A DNA stretch of 14,956 nt from an uncultured Collinsella sp. (GCA_937969105.1 CALBUZ010000026.1:1-14956); one strand, 5' to 3'. Positions 7,523 through 14,488 are shown, counted from the stretch's first letter. Notes: a model not told the origin generated them from the sequence alone. Program-made: numbers and translations.

Positions 7523-7585
7523 TTGCGGTGAAATAGGGACTGTTTTTGCTGGCAAAAGGCCTAATTAATCCCTATTTCACCGCAA
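7523..7585. repeat. 63-nt palindromic element, copy 1
   Basis: TTGCGGTGAAATAGGGA at 7523-7539 is repeated as an exact inverted copy at 7569-7585, with a 29-nt spacer. The spacer contains TTTTGC-TG-GCAAAA, itself a small hairpin. The similarity to copy 2 extends outward by CTAAG on the left side (7518-7522). The element sits between the topA hairpin and the 3' end of the convergent zinc-ribbon gene and could fold into a hairpin on either transcript. It could be a REP/MITE-like repeat or a bidirectional terminator. Confidence 0.9.
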
Positions 7586-7605
7586 GTTTTGATCAGTTGT
7601 TGGGA

Positions 7606-8556
7606 TTACTTCACCTCGACGGGTGCGGCGCCGGGGTAGCGGTCCTCAAAGTCCAGACGGTATTTGTTGTCGTTGGTGCCCGCTACGTTGTCGCGCGCCA
7701 GCGGTGCCACGATCTCGTCCTTGTGGTTGGCGGGGCTGGAGTACTCAAGGCTGATCTCCCAGGCATCGCAAATGACGTCAATGCGATTCTCCAGGTCGTC
7801 GTAGAGCGCGATGATGTCTTTCCACGAGCTGTAGTTCTGCGAGTCGATGGGAACGTCCAGGTCCTCGACCTCGTCCTTCAGGTCGTCGATCTGATCCTCG
7901 AGCGACTCGGCGGCATCGCTGGCAGATTGGCGCGAGCTGCGGTCATCCTTGAGATAGTACGTGTTAAACGTGGTGGCGCAGTCGCGAACCTGCTGATCAA
8001 GATCGGAGAGCCTGCTGTAGTAGGAGCTCAGCTGGTCGTAGACGTTCTGCTCGCTGATGGTGGCGGCATCGTGGACGTCATCGTCATCATCATCGTCAAG
8101 CTTGTTGGGGTCGCCCTTGACGGACGCATCGTCGTTATCGTGATCGATCTTGACCTTCTCGATCGTCGTGCCCTTGGAATCGTCGGCGTTCTTGTTGAAC
8201 GGTCCGATCATAAAGAATGCGACCAGCGCGATAATCACGACGACCAGTACGGCGATGATGCCGATAAGCAGAGCGTTGTTGTTTTTGGGCGCAGCGGGAG
8301 CACCGGCCTGCGGAGCGGCGGTCGGTATGGGCTGCTGCGGCGCGGAGCCGGCTGGCGTCGCCCATTGCTGCGTCGTGCCGACTTCGGGCTGGGGAGCGGG
8401 CACGGGCTGATGGGCGGACTGTACGGTCACGTCTGCCTGCGCATTCTCTTGCGACTGAGAGGCCTGGCCATCATCGGTTACCGGCGTTCCGCAGCTGGTG
8501 CAAAAACGCTCGTCGTCTTTCAGAAGCTTGCCGCAATGGGTACAAAACCGGGGCAT
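7606..8556 (-). CDS. membrane-anchored zinc-ribbon protein
   Basis: A 316-aa protein of unknown function. The start at the ATG with A at 8556 gives MPRFCTHCGK and has GAAGGAA 5 nt upstream; a reading from 8571 adds five residues without a ribosome-binding site. In order: a zinc ribbon (C5, C8, C19, C22); a Gln/Pro/Ala-rich linker to about residue 90; one membrane helix at about 95-118 (ALLIGIIAVLVVVIIALVAF); an acidic stretch with seven consecutive Asp at 154-160; and a helical, coiled-coil-like domain at 165-275 (QLSSYYSRLSDLDQQV, then SLEDQIDDLKDEVEDLD). The N-terminus is most likely cytoplasmic and the helical domain extracytoplasmic. This zinc_ribbon_2 plus membrane helix plus variable outer domain layout is common in Gram-positive bacteria, where the roles are mostly unknown. 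It is convergent with topA. Confidence 0.88.
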   Translation of the reverse strand: MPRFCTHCGKLLKDDERFCTSCGTPVTDDGQASQSQENAQADVTVQSAHQPVPAPQPEVGTTQQWATPAGSAPQQPIPTAAPQAGAPAAPKNNNALLIGIIAVLVVVIIALVAFFMIGPFNKNADDSKGTTIEKVKIDHDNDDASVKGDPNKLDDDDDDDVHDAATISEQNVYDQLSSYYSRLSDLDQQVRDCATTFNTYYLKDDRSSRQSASDAAESLEDQIDDLKDEVEDLDVPIDSQNYSSWKDIIALYDDLENRIDVICDAWEISLEYSSPANHKDEIVAPLARDNVAGTNDNKYRLDFEDRYPGAAPVEVK

Positions 8557-8587
8557 GATGGTTCCTTCCATTCGATGTGTTGGCTAG

Positions 8588-8593
8588 ATTATA
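8588..8593 (-). promoter_or_regulatory. -10 box of the zinc-ribbon protein gene
   Basis: Read on the minus strand this is a perfect TATAAT, 31 nt before the ATG, predicting a leader of about 25 nt that contains the GAAGGAA ribosome-binding site. No good -35 is visible 16-18 nt upstream. Confidence 0.6.
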
Positions 8594-8730
8594 AGGTGGT
8601 TCAGGTGCGGTTGGGCCGCGCCGACCCAACTGGTTATGTGAGGATGATCATGTCGCGCAAGCCCTGTCGCATGCGTCACAATGAGTGCGGCGTGCTGGGT
8701 GTCCGGCGCGGCCGTTTATCGACGGCTCGG

Positions 8731-8736
8731 TAGAAT
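8731..8736 (+). promoter_or_regulatory. possible -10 box of the beta-lactamase-like gene
   Basis: TAGAAT matches the -10 consensus at 5 of 6 bases. Transcription would begin near 8743, which rules out the ATG at 8740 and favours the GTG at 8758, itself preceded by GGGGAG at 8745-8750. There is no clear -35. Confidence 0.4.
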
Positions 8737-8757
8737 GCGATGGTGGGGAGTGAGTCT

Positions 8758-9813
8758 GTGTACTGCGGCGAGCAAGGTCGGGGTGGCGGTGACAACGTGG
8801 AGGCGTTCCGGTTCCCGCCGGGGGATGTGCCCCTCGCTGCGCGCGATTGCTCGCGTCGAGTGTTTTGTGCCGGGATGTTGACCGGAGCGCTTGCCTCGGT
8901 GATGAGCCTCGGCGGTTGTGCCGCGCGCCGCAACGAGGCTGAGGGCTCCGCTGTCTCTGTCAAACAAAAAGCGAATCATCCGTCCTCTCAAAAGACAGAA
9001 GCTGTCTCTCAGGCTTCTTGGATTGCCGGCCTTCAGCAAGATATCGAAGCCCTTGTCGAGCCGTATAGTGGGTCTACCTCGGTCTATGCTGTGGCGCTTG
9101 ATCCTCAAACGTTCGCGTCGCTCGATGGTGAAGTCGCTGTGGCGCCGGACGCGCGACGTGTGGCGGCAAGCATCATCAAGCTTCCCATTCTCGCTTGTGC
9201 GCTCGAGACCGTGACGGCGGGCGAACTGTCCCTCGACGAGCAGATAACGGTAACGCAACAGGATATCGTGGGTGGCAGCGGCAACATTCAGTCGCGCGGC
9301 GCGGGTGTGTCGTACAGTATTGACGAGCTGCTGCACGCCATGATCGCCCAGAGCGATAACGTGGCGGCGAACCTTGTTATCGGCAGGCTTGGTATGGATG
9401 CGCTCAACGAAACGTGTACCGCATTGGGGCTGACCCAGACCGTGCTCGCTCGTTTGATGATGGATGCCGAGGCCCAGGCGCAAGGTCGCGAGAACTATAC
9501 GAGCGCCCGTGATGCTGCGGCCGTGTTGCAACGGCTGGCGGCGGGGACAATCGCGACGCCCGAGCTGTGCGAGCGAGCGCGCGGATATCTGCTGGCGCAG
9601 GAAGATGCGCACGGCATTGTCGAAGGCGTTCCCGGCGGCGTTTTGGTCGCGCACAAAACGGGCAGCCTGGCGAATGCTCAGCACGATGCCGCAATCGTCT
9701 ATGCCGAGCGCCCTTACGTGCTGGCAATCCTCACCCAAGACCTCGAACGCGAACAGGCCCTAGCGCTCGAGCGCGACATTTCCTTCGCCATCAACGCCCG
9801 CGCCCACTCCTAA
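8758..9813 (+). CDS. class A beta-lactamase-fold serine hydrolase, lipoprotein with Tat-like signal
   Basis: A 351-aa exported serine hydrolase of the beta-lactamase2/PBP-like fold. The start is uncertain: GTG at 8758 has GGGGAG 7 nt upstream; ATG at 8740 and GTG at 8797 are also in frame. Numbering from 8758, the N-terminus carries SRRVFCA at 32-38, a twin-arginine pattern, then a hydrophobic stretch and an LGGC lipobox with C54 as the lipidated residue. The active-site set is SIIK (S138, K141), SDN (199-201) and KTG (300-302), with normal class A spacing. The omega-loop position expected for Glu166 falls in LARLMMDAEA and appears not to be Glu, so deacylation of beta-lactams may be poor. 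It could be a weak beta-lactamase, a DD-peptidase or another cell-wall hydrolase. The stop codon overlaps the extended edge of repeat copy 2. Confidence 0.86.
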   Translation: MYCGEQGRGGGDNVEAFRFPPGDVPLAARDCSRRVFCAGMLTGALASVMSLGGCAARRNEAEGSAVSVKQKANHPSSQKTEAVSQASWIAGLQQDIEALVEPYSGSTSVYAVALDPQTFASLDGEVAVAPDARRVAASIIKLPILACALETVTAGELSLDEQITVTQQDIVGGSGNIQSRGAGVSYSIDELLHAMIAQSDNVAANLVIGRLGMDALNETCTALGLTQTVLARLMMDAEAQAQGRENYTSARDAAAVLQRLAAGTIATPELCERARGYLLAQEDAHGIVEGVPGGVLVAHKTGSLANAQHDAAIVYAERPYVLAILTQDLEREQALALERDISFAINARAHS

Positions 9814-9814
9814 C

Positions 9815-9877
9815 TTGCGGTGAAATAGGGATTGTATTTGCTGTTAGAAGGCGTATTCAGTCCCTATTTCACCGCAA
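9815..9877. repeat. 63-nt palindromic element, copy 2
   Basis: The same arms as copy 1, TTGCGGTGAAATAGGGA at 9815-9831 and its exact inverse at 9861-9877, again with a 29-nt spacer. The spacer matches copy 1 at 20 of 29 positions and no longer has the inner hairpin. The symmetry extends outward for five more bases per side with one mismatch (CTAAC at 9810-9814, CTTAG at 9878-9882), so the left end overlaps the stop codon of the upstream gene. Arms better conserved than spacer suggest that the stem matters, or that spread was recent. Confidence 0.9.
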
Positions 9878-9890
9878 CTTAGAGGGTCGG

Positions 9891-9940
9891 CAGTTGGGGA
9901 CGTTCCTTTTTGGCCGGCACTTTAGGAACGTCCCTAACTG
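9891..9940. repeat. palindromic element with GGGACGTTCC core
   Basis: CAGTTGGGGACGTTCCT at 9891-9907 pairs with its inverse at 9924-9940 across a 16-nt spacer. The 17-bp stem has one G-U pair (9896 with 9935). It begins 13 nt after the second 63-nt element and belongs to a different repeat family. Confidence 0.85.
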
Positions 9941-9943
9941 TCG

Positions 9944-9976
9944 CCTAGTCATTTAAGAACGTCCCCAATGACTAGG
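9944..9976. repeat. palindromic element with AAGAACGTCCCC in its loop
   Basis: CCTAGTCATT at 9944-9953 and AATGACTAGG at 9967-9976 form a perfect 10-bp stem. The 13-nt loop TAAGAACGTCCCC holds a third copy of the GGAACGTCCC core found in both arms of the preceding element, so the two are related. It starts 4 nt after that element. Confidence 0.8.
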
Positions 9977-9982
9977 TGGGAT

Positions 9983-10011
9983 TTGGGGTGCGCCGGACGC
10001 TGGGGTATCAT
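9983..10011 (+). promoter_or_regulatory. probable tmk promoter
   Basis: TTGGGG at 9983-9988, a 17-nt spacer and TATCAT at 10006-10011 fit a sigma-70 type promoter. It lies directly after the repeat nest and about 54 nt before the tmk ATG. It would drive tmk-holB-ricT. Confidence 0.5.
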
Positions 10012-10064
10012 GGCTTGGTTGCTATAGCTTGCATTTTCGCGCCTTGTAGGAAGGGGCTGCGCCC

Positions 10065-10748
10065 ATGGCTTTTGAGCCCGCTCAACATAGCTTTATCACG
10101 CTCGAGGGCGTCGACGGCGCCGGCAAGTCCACGCAGGCGCGCCTGCTTGCCCGTGCGCTCGAGCTCGCTGGCTACCAGGTTGTGAGCCTGCGCGAGCCGG
10201 GCGGCACCGCCATCAGCGAAAAGATTCGCGCTTTGCTGCTCGATCCCGCCAACACGGCGATGGGAGACACCTGCGAGTTGCTGCTCTACGAGGCGGCGCG
10301 CGCCCAGTTGGTGCACGAGGTCATAGCTCCCGCCCTCGCGGCCGGCAAGGTGGTTCTGTGCGACCGTTTCTACGATTCCACGACCTGCTATCAGGCGTTT
10401 GCCGATGGCCTCGATCACCAGATGGTACGAGATGCCAACAACCTGGCCGTCGCGGGAACGCACCCGGCGCTCACACTCGTCTATCACATCACGCCCGAGC
10501 AGGCGGCGCTGCGCATGGCGGCCCGCGGTGCGGCCGACCGCATGGAGGCCAAGGGCATGGCATTCCAAGAGCGTGTCTACCAGGGCTTTTGCGCAATTGC
10601 TGCCGAGGAACCCGCCCGCGTAAAGCTCATCGACGCCACCGCATCGATTGCAGACGTCTTCGCGCAGACGGTCGAGCTGGTTCGTGCGCACGGCCTCGAC
10701 ATCCCCCAGGATGCCGTCGCCGCCGCGCTTGCCCAGGAGGCTGAGTAA
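10065..10748 (+). CDS. tmk: thymidylate kinase (dTMP kinase)
   Basis: Phosphorylates dTMP to dTDP with ATP, an essential step of dTTP synthesis in the cytosol. The 227-aa protein has the P-loop GVDGAGKST at 15-23, the REPGG motif at about 43-47 that binds the nucleotide monophosphate, DRFYDSTTCYQ near residue 105 (the DRY-type motif plus the base-binding Tyr/Gln), and a LID segment (RMEAKGMAFQERV). The ATG is preceded by AGGAAGGGG at about 8 nt. A 16-residue tail after the usual C-terminal helix is slightly long. holB starts one base after the stop, so the two are translated from one message. Confidence 0.97.
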   Translation: MAFEPAQHSFITLEGVDGAGKSTQARLLARALELAGYQVVSLREPGGTAISEKIRALLLDPANTAMGDTCELLLYEAARAQLVHEVIAPALAAGKVVLCDRFYDSTTCYQAFADGLDHQMVRDANNLAVAGTHPALTLVYHITPEQAALRMAARGAADRMEAKGMAFQERVYQGFCAIAAEEPARVKLIDATASIADVFAQTVELVRAHGLDIPQDAVAAALAQEAE

Positions 10749-10749
10749 C

Positions 10750-11877
10750 ATGGCCCCCGCGCAGACGAGCCTGCTCGCCAAGCTCGACACCCAGGAGCGC
10801 GTGCGCGACTTCTTGACCAACGCCATCGCAAGCGGCCGCGCATCGCACGCCTACCTGTTCTTGGGCGCGCCCGGCGCCGGTAAGCTCGACGCCGCATGGG
10901 CGCTTGCCCAGGCATTCCTGTGCGAGCAGGACGGCTGTGGCTCATGCGATAGCTGCGTGCGCGTCGCCCGTCATACGCACCCCGACGTGCACTATTACAC
11001 GCCCGAGAGCGCTACGGGCTACCTCATCGCCCAGACCCGCGAGCTGCTCGACGACGTGTCCCTGGCACCCATCCGCGCCAAGGCAAAGGTCTACATCATC
11101 GACCGTGCCGAGCAACTGCGCGCCAACACCGCCAACGCGCTGCTCAAAACGCTCGAGGAACCGCCCGAGGGCGTCATGTTCATCCTGTTGGGCACCTCGG
11201 CCGACGTGATGCTGCCCACCATCGTGAGCCGCTGCCAGTGCGTGCCGTTTCGGCTGGTGTCGCCTACTGTGGCCGCGCAGGCCGTGAGCCGCGCCACCGG
11301 TCAGGATCTCGCGCGCTGCCGCATGGCCGTCGCCGTGGCGGGAAGCCCCACGCGTGGTATCGAGCTCCTCAAGAGCGCCGAGCGCCAGGACGCCCGTCGC
11401 CAGATGGTCCGCGCCATCGACTCGCTCATCGCCGCCGACGAGGCCGATGTGCTCAGTCGCGCCAAGTCGCTCATCGTCGCCGTCAAGGCACCGCTCGCTG
11501 AGGTCAAGTCCACGCAGGAAAAGGTGCTCGAGCAAAATGCCGACTACCTGTCGCGTGGAGCATTGAAGCAGCTTGAGGACCGCAACAAGCGCGAACTCAA
11601 CGCGCGCGAGCGTTCGGGTATCATGGAAGCGCTGGCGAGCGCGCGGACGCTCATGCGCGACGTGCTGCTGACGCTTCAGGACGAGGCGGCAGACGTTGTG
11701 AACGAGGACGTGCGCGACACGATCGGGCGGCTTGCCGCGGCGACGAATGTTGCGGGTGCCACCCAGGCGCTCGAGGCAGTCGCGACCGCCGAGCGCAACA
11801 TCGCCAGAAACGTTACTCCCCAGCTGGCCATCGAGGTCATGCTGTTCGATATCAGGAAGGCACTGAAATGCCGTTAG
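10750..11877 (+). CDS. holB: DNA polymerase III delta' subunit
   Basis: A clamp-loader subunit of the replicative polymerase, 375 aa. The ATG at 10750 follows AGGAGG (10735-10740) and lies just after the tmk stop; an upstream in-frame reading would run through tmk and is rejected. Visible parts are SHAYLFLGAPGAGK at 32-45, the zinc module C58, C63, C66, C69 (GCGSCDSC), IIDRAEQL at 116-123, NALLKTLEEPP at 129-139, and SRC at 160-162, the arginine-finger motif that acts on the neighbouring ATPase subunit. The P-loop lysine is followed by Leu-Asp, not Thr or Ser, consistent with a delta' subunit that does not hydrolyse ATP. The C-terminal third is helical, as expected for the collar domain. The end overlaps ricT by 10 nt. 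Confidence 0.95.
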   Translation: MAPAQTSLLAKLDTQERVRDFLTNAIASGRASHAYLFLGAPGAGKLDAAWALAQAFLCEQDGCGSCDSCVRVARHTHPDVHYYTPESATGYLIAQTRELLDDVSLAPIRAKAKVYIIDRAEQLRANTANALLKTLEEPPEGVMFILLGTSADVMLPTIVSRCQCVPFRLVSPTVAAQAVSRATGQDLARCRMAVAVAGSPTRGIELLKSAERQDARRQMVRAIDSLIAADEADVLSRAKSLIVAVKAPLAEVKSTQEKVLEQNADYLSRGALKQLEDRNKRELNARERSGIMEALASARTLMRDVLLTLQDEAADVVNEDVRDTIGRLAAATNVAGATQALEAVATAERNIARNVTPQLAIEVMLFDIRKALKCR

Positions 11878-13568
11878 TCGTACCCGTTAAGTTTACCTAC
11901 GCCTCGCGCGACCTGTGGTTCGACCCGCAGGATCTGGATATCCTCGAGGCCGATTACGCCATTTGCTCCACCGAGCGCGGAACCGAGATCGGCCTGGTCA
12001 CGGCCGATCCCTTCGAGGTGCCGCTCGACGAAATCGGTCAGCCGCTCAAGCCCGTGTTGCGCGTAGCGAGCGACATCGATCTGCAGCTTGCCGACGACCT
12101 GGCTATCCAGGGTGACGAGGCCATGGTCGACTTCCGCCGCCTGGTCAAGGAGCTCGATCTCGAGATGAAGCCGGTCGGCGTCGAGTACCTGTTTGGCGGC
12201 GAGAAGGCTGTGTTCTACTTTGCTGCCGAGGAGCGCGTCGATTTCCGTCAGCTCGTCAAGGACCTGTCCTCGACGCTGCACATTCGCGTCGACATGCGCC
12301 AGATCGGCGTGCGTGACGAGACCCGCCTGGTGGGCGGCTATGCCCAGTGCGGCCAGGAGCTCTGCTGCACGCGCTTTGGCGGACAGTTTGAGCCGGTTTC
12401 GATTCGCATGGCAAAAGAGCAGGACCTGCCGCTCAACTCGTCCAAAATTAGCGGCGTCTGCGGCCGCCTGATGTGCTGCCTGCGCTACGAGTTCGAGGCG
12501 TACAAGGACTTTAAGAGCCGCGCGCCCAAAAAGAAGACGCTTATCGATACGCCGCTTGGCAAGGCGCGTATCCAGGAATATGACACGCCGCGTGAGCAGC
12601 TGGTGTTGCGCCTGGAGAACGGCAAAGTCTTTAAGGTCAACTTGGCCGACATGACCTGCTCTGAGGGCTGCAAAAAGAAGGCCGCCGAGCAGGGCTGCAA
12701 CTGCCGCCCCGACTGCGTGACGCGCGATGTGCTCGAGCGTATCGAGTCGCCCGAGATGCGCCTGGCGCTTATGGAGCTCGACCGCGAGAACGGCGTCGAC
12801 GTGGGCGATGGCCTGTCGAGCGCCGACCGTCTGGCCGGCACGTCGATGCCCAAGCGCCGCCGTCGCGATGCGGACGCCGATACCCGTGCGGGTCAGAGCC
12901 AGGGCGAGGGTCGCGGCCGCGGTAAGGGTCGCGGCAAGGCCGAGGCACCCGAGGCCGAGGAAGCTGCCGGTGGACGTCGCCGCCGCAAGCGCTCGGGTTC
13001 GGGCGATGCCGGCGAGGCCGCTCCCGCAGGCAAGAACTCCTCCCGCGAGCGCGAGGCTCAGCAGCCTCAGCAGCAAAACCGCGGCGGTGGCATGAATCCC
13101 ACGCGCCGTCGCCGCCGCCATTTGTCGAGCGAGGAGCGCGAGGATGCCTTCCGCGCCGCAGCCGCTCGCGAAGCCGGTGCCGCCCCCAAGGGTGGTTCGG
13201 GTTCCGATACGCCTGCCGACAAGGGTGGCAAGCAGCGCAACGATGACGAGCGCGCCCCGCGTCCGCGTCGCCGCCATTCCTCGGGCACGCAGCAAAAGCC
13301 CTCGGTGCCCTCCGTGGCCGATCAGGTCTCGGATGGCGAGGTCAAGGTCACGCGCCGTCGCCCCGGAGATGGCGGAGGGGCGGCCGCCAAGGCCGCGCGC
13401 GGCGCTGCTCGCGACGAACGCGAGTCGCGCGAAGATCGTGGTGGCGAGGGTTCGGTCGACCAGGGCCAGAAGCGCCGTCGCCGCCGTCGTTCCCGCAAAC
13501 CGCGCCAGGACGGTGGCGAGGGCTCGACCCAAAACTCGTCCGCACCGCAACCGCCCACCGGCGAATAG
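11868..13568 (+). CDS. ricT: PSP1-domain protein RicT/YaaT with long Arg-rich tail
   Basis: The first roughly 290 residues match the PSP1/YaaT family, whose Bacillus member joins RicA and RicF in an Fe-S-containing complex that affects RNase Y-dependent mRNA processing, biofilm formation and competence. Conserved cysteines are visible as CGQELCC (C161, C166, C167) and CGRLMCC (C198, C203, C204). A further cluster follows at C264, C268, C277, C279 and C283. From about residue 326 to 566 the chain is low-complexity and disordered-looking, with repeated Arg clusters (KRRRR, GRGRGKGRGK, TRRRRRH, RPRRRH, KRRRRRRSRK) between Ala/Glu/Gly/Gln-rich stretches. The Bacillus protein has no such tail. The start ATG lies inside the end of holB (10-nt overlap). 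No ricA or ricF homologue is in the window. Confidence 0.9.
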   Translation: MPLVVPVKFTYASRDLWFDPQDLDILEADYAICSTERGTEIGLVTADPFEVPLDEIGQPLKPVLRVASDIDLQLADDLAIQGDEAMVDFRRLVKELDLEMKPVGVEYLFGGEKAVFYFAAEERVDFRQLVKDLSSTLHIRVDMRQIGVRDETRLVGGYAQCGQELCCTRFGGQFEPVSIRMAKEQDLPLNSSKISGVCGRLMCCLRYEFEAYKDFKSRAPKKKTLIDTPLGKARIQEYDTPREQLVLRLENGKVFKVNLADMTCSEGCKKKAAEQGCNCRPDCVTRDVLERIESPEMRLALMELDRENGVDVGDGLSSADRLAGTSMPKRRRRDADADTRAGQSQGEGRGRGKGRGKAEAPEAEEAAGGRRRRKRSGSGDAGEAAPAGKNSSREREAQQPQQQNRGGGMNPTRRRRRHLSSEEREDAFRAAAAREAGAAPKGGSGSDTPADKGGKQRNDDERAPRPRRRHSSGTQQKPSVPSVADQVSDGEVKVTRRRPGDGGGAAAKAARGAARDERESREDRGGEGSVDQGQKRRRRRRSRKPRQDGGEGSTQNSSAPQPPTGE

Positions 13569-13591
13569 CGCCCGCAAACGGATTTAACCTG

Positions 13592-13612
13592 CCCGACCCC
13601 AAACGCGTCGGG
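13592..13612 (+). terminator. weak hairpin after ricT
   Basis: CCCGAC at 13592-13597 pairs with GTCGGG at 13607-13612 around a 9-nt loop, 23 nt after the ricT stop, with no U-tract. TACCAT at 13614-13619 immediately after could be a -10 box for comF but has no -35. Confidence 0.3.
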
Positions 13613-13631
13613 GTACCATAGCGCTGAATCA

Positions 13632-13667
13632 ACGACCCTCCCTGCGACCGAGCGTAGGGAGGGTTGT
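13632..13667 (+). promoter_or_regulatory. hairpin covering the comF ribosome-binding site
   Basis: A 15-bp stem (13632-13646 with 13653-13667) with two G-U pairs and a 6-nt loop. Its 3' arm contains GGGAGGG at 13657-13663, the only Shine-Dalgarno sequence for the GTG at 13671. It may control comF translation or act as a terminator of the ricT transcript; without a U-tract the former reading is attractive. Confidence 0.6.
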
Positions 13668-13670
13668 GTC

Positions 13671-14477
13671 GTGAAGAGACATTTGAACGTGTTGGGATGC
13701 CTGCAAGGTGCCGGCATCCTACCGTTTGCGGACGAATTGCTACCGTTTGCCGAGCGGGCGGCGCACGAGGCGCTTGAGGCGTTGTCACCCACGCGATGTG
13801 CCGGCTGCGAGCGCGCCGGTGCGCTTATTTGCCAAGACTGCCTGGCCGCGCTTGCGCTCATCGACCCGCGGCATAGCTGCACTCGATGCGGCGCCCCGTT
13901 TGGGGACTTGCTGTGCACCGAGTGCTCGGTCGAGGGTACGTCCTCGGCGATGGCCGAAGCTCTCGACCGGTGCCTGGCATGTGCCGTTTACACGCACCCG
14001 CTGCCGCGGATCATTAAAGCGTACAAAGACGCGGGCGAGCGACGCCTGGCGCCGTATCTGGCAGAGCTGCTATACGACACCGCCTTACATGCCCAGGTCG
14101 CGGCACCCGATCGCTATGGCGGTGTGTTGTCCGGCGCCGATGCGGTGGTGTTTGTGCCCGCGACGGCGGCGGCGTTTCGGCGGCGAGGCTTCGATCATAT
14201 GGAAGCCATCGCGCGCCCATTTTGCGAGCTGTCGGGTGTTCCGCTGCTCGACGCCCTCGTTAAGTACGGCCATGGCGACCAGCGTGAACTCGGTCGTGAA
14301 GAACGCCGCGAACGCGCCCGAGGCATGTACGAGACCGTTGAGGACGTGCGGGGCCGCCGCCTGCTGCTTATCGACGACGTTATCACCACGGGTGCGACGA
14401 TGGCAGCGGCTTCGGCGGAACTCAAACGCGCCGGTGCCGCGGCCGTTGATGGCCTTGCTATCGCACGCGTTTGGTAG
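13671..14477 (+). CDS. comF: ComF family phosphoribosyltransferase-like protein
   Basis: A 268-aa ComF/GntX family protein. In Bacillus and Haemophilus the family is needed for DNA uptake in natural transformation; the molecular role is not settled. The N-terminal zinc-finger part has four cysteine pairs: C43/C46, C54/C57, C70/C73 and C82/C85. The C-terminal half is a type I PRTase fold with VFVPAT near 160 and the PRPP-binding motif LLLIDDVITTGAT at 231-243. The RRxGFDH motif at 171-176, typical of ComF, is present. The GTG start is used because GGGAGGG lies 7 nt upstream and no later start precedes the zinc finger. The Shine-Dalgarno sequence is held inside a hairpin. No other competence gene is in the window. 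Confidence 0.94.
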   Translation: MKRHLNVLGCLQGAGILPFADELLPFAERAAHEALEALSPTRCAGCERAGALICQDCLAALALIDPRHSCTRCGAPFGDLLCTECSVEGTSSAMAEALDRCLACAVYTHPLPRIIKAYKDAGERRLAPYLAELLYDTALHAQVAAPDRYGGVLSGADAVVFVPATAAAFRRRGFDHMEAIARPFCELSGVPLLDALVKYGHGDQRELGREERRERARGMYETVEDVRGRRLLLIDDVITTGATMAAASAELKRAGAAAVDGLAIARVW

Positions 14478-14488
14478 GGGTGATTCGT

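Noticed and set aside
7546..8733. 395-aa plus-strand open frame opposite the zinc-ribbon protein
   Set aside because: The minus strand carries the Cys4 ribbon, a membrane helix, a ribosome-binding site and a TATAAT box. The plus frame has none of these.
8650..8733. 27-codon plus-strand frame (MSRKPCRMRH...) with GTGAGG upstream
   Set aside because: It is short, its stop overlaps the putative -10 box of the next gene, and there is no conservation evidence. Worth a look only if ribosome profiling shows signal.
10648..10749. N-terminal extension of holB into tmk
   Set aside because: The extension is antisense-like filler inside tmk. The ATG at 10750 has AGGAGG and opens with the normal delta' N-terminus.
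11874..13577. 567-aa minus-strand open frame opposite ricT
   Set aside because: The plus-strand frame holds the PSP1 domain with its conserved cysteines and the operon overlap. The minus frame is Ala/Leu/Arg filler without a ribosome-binding site.
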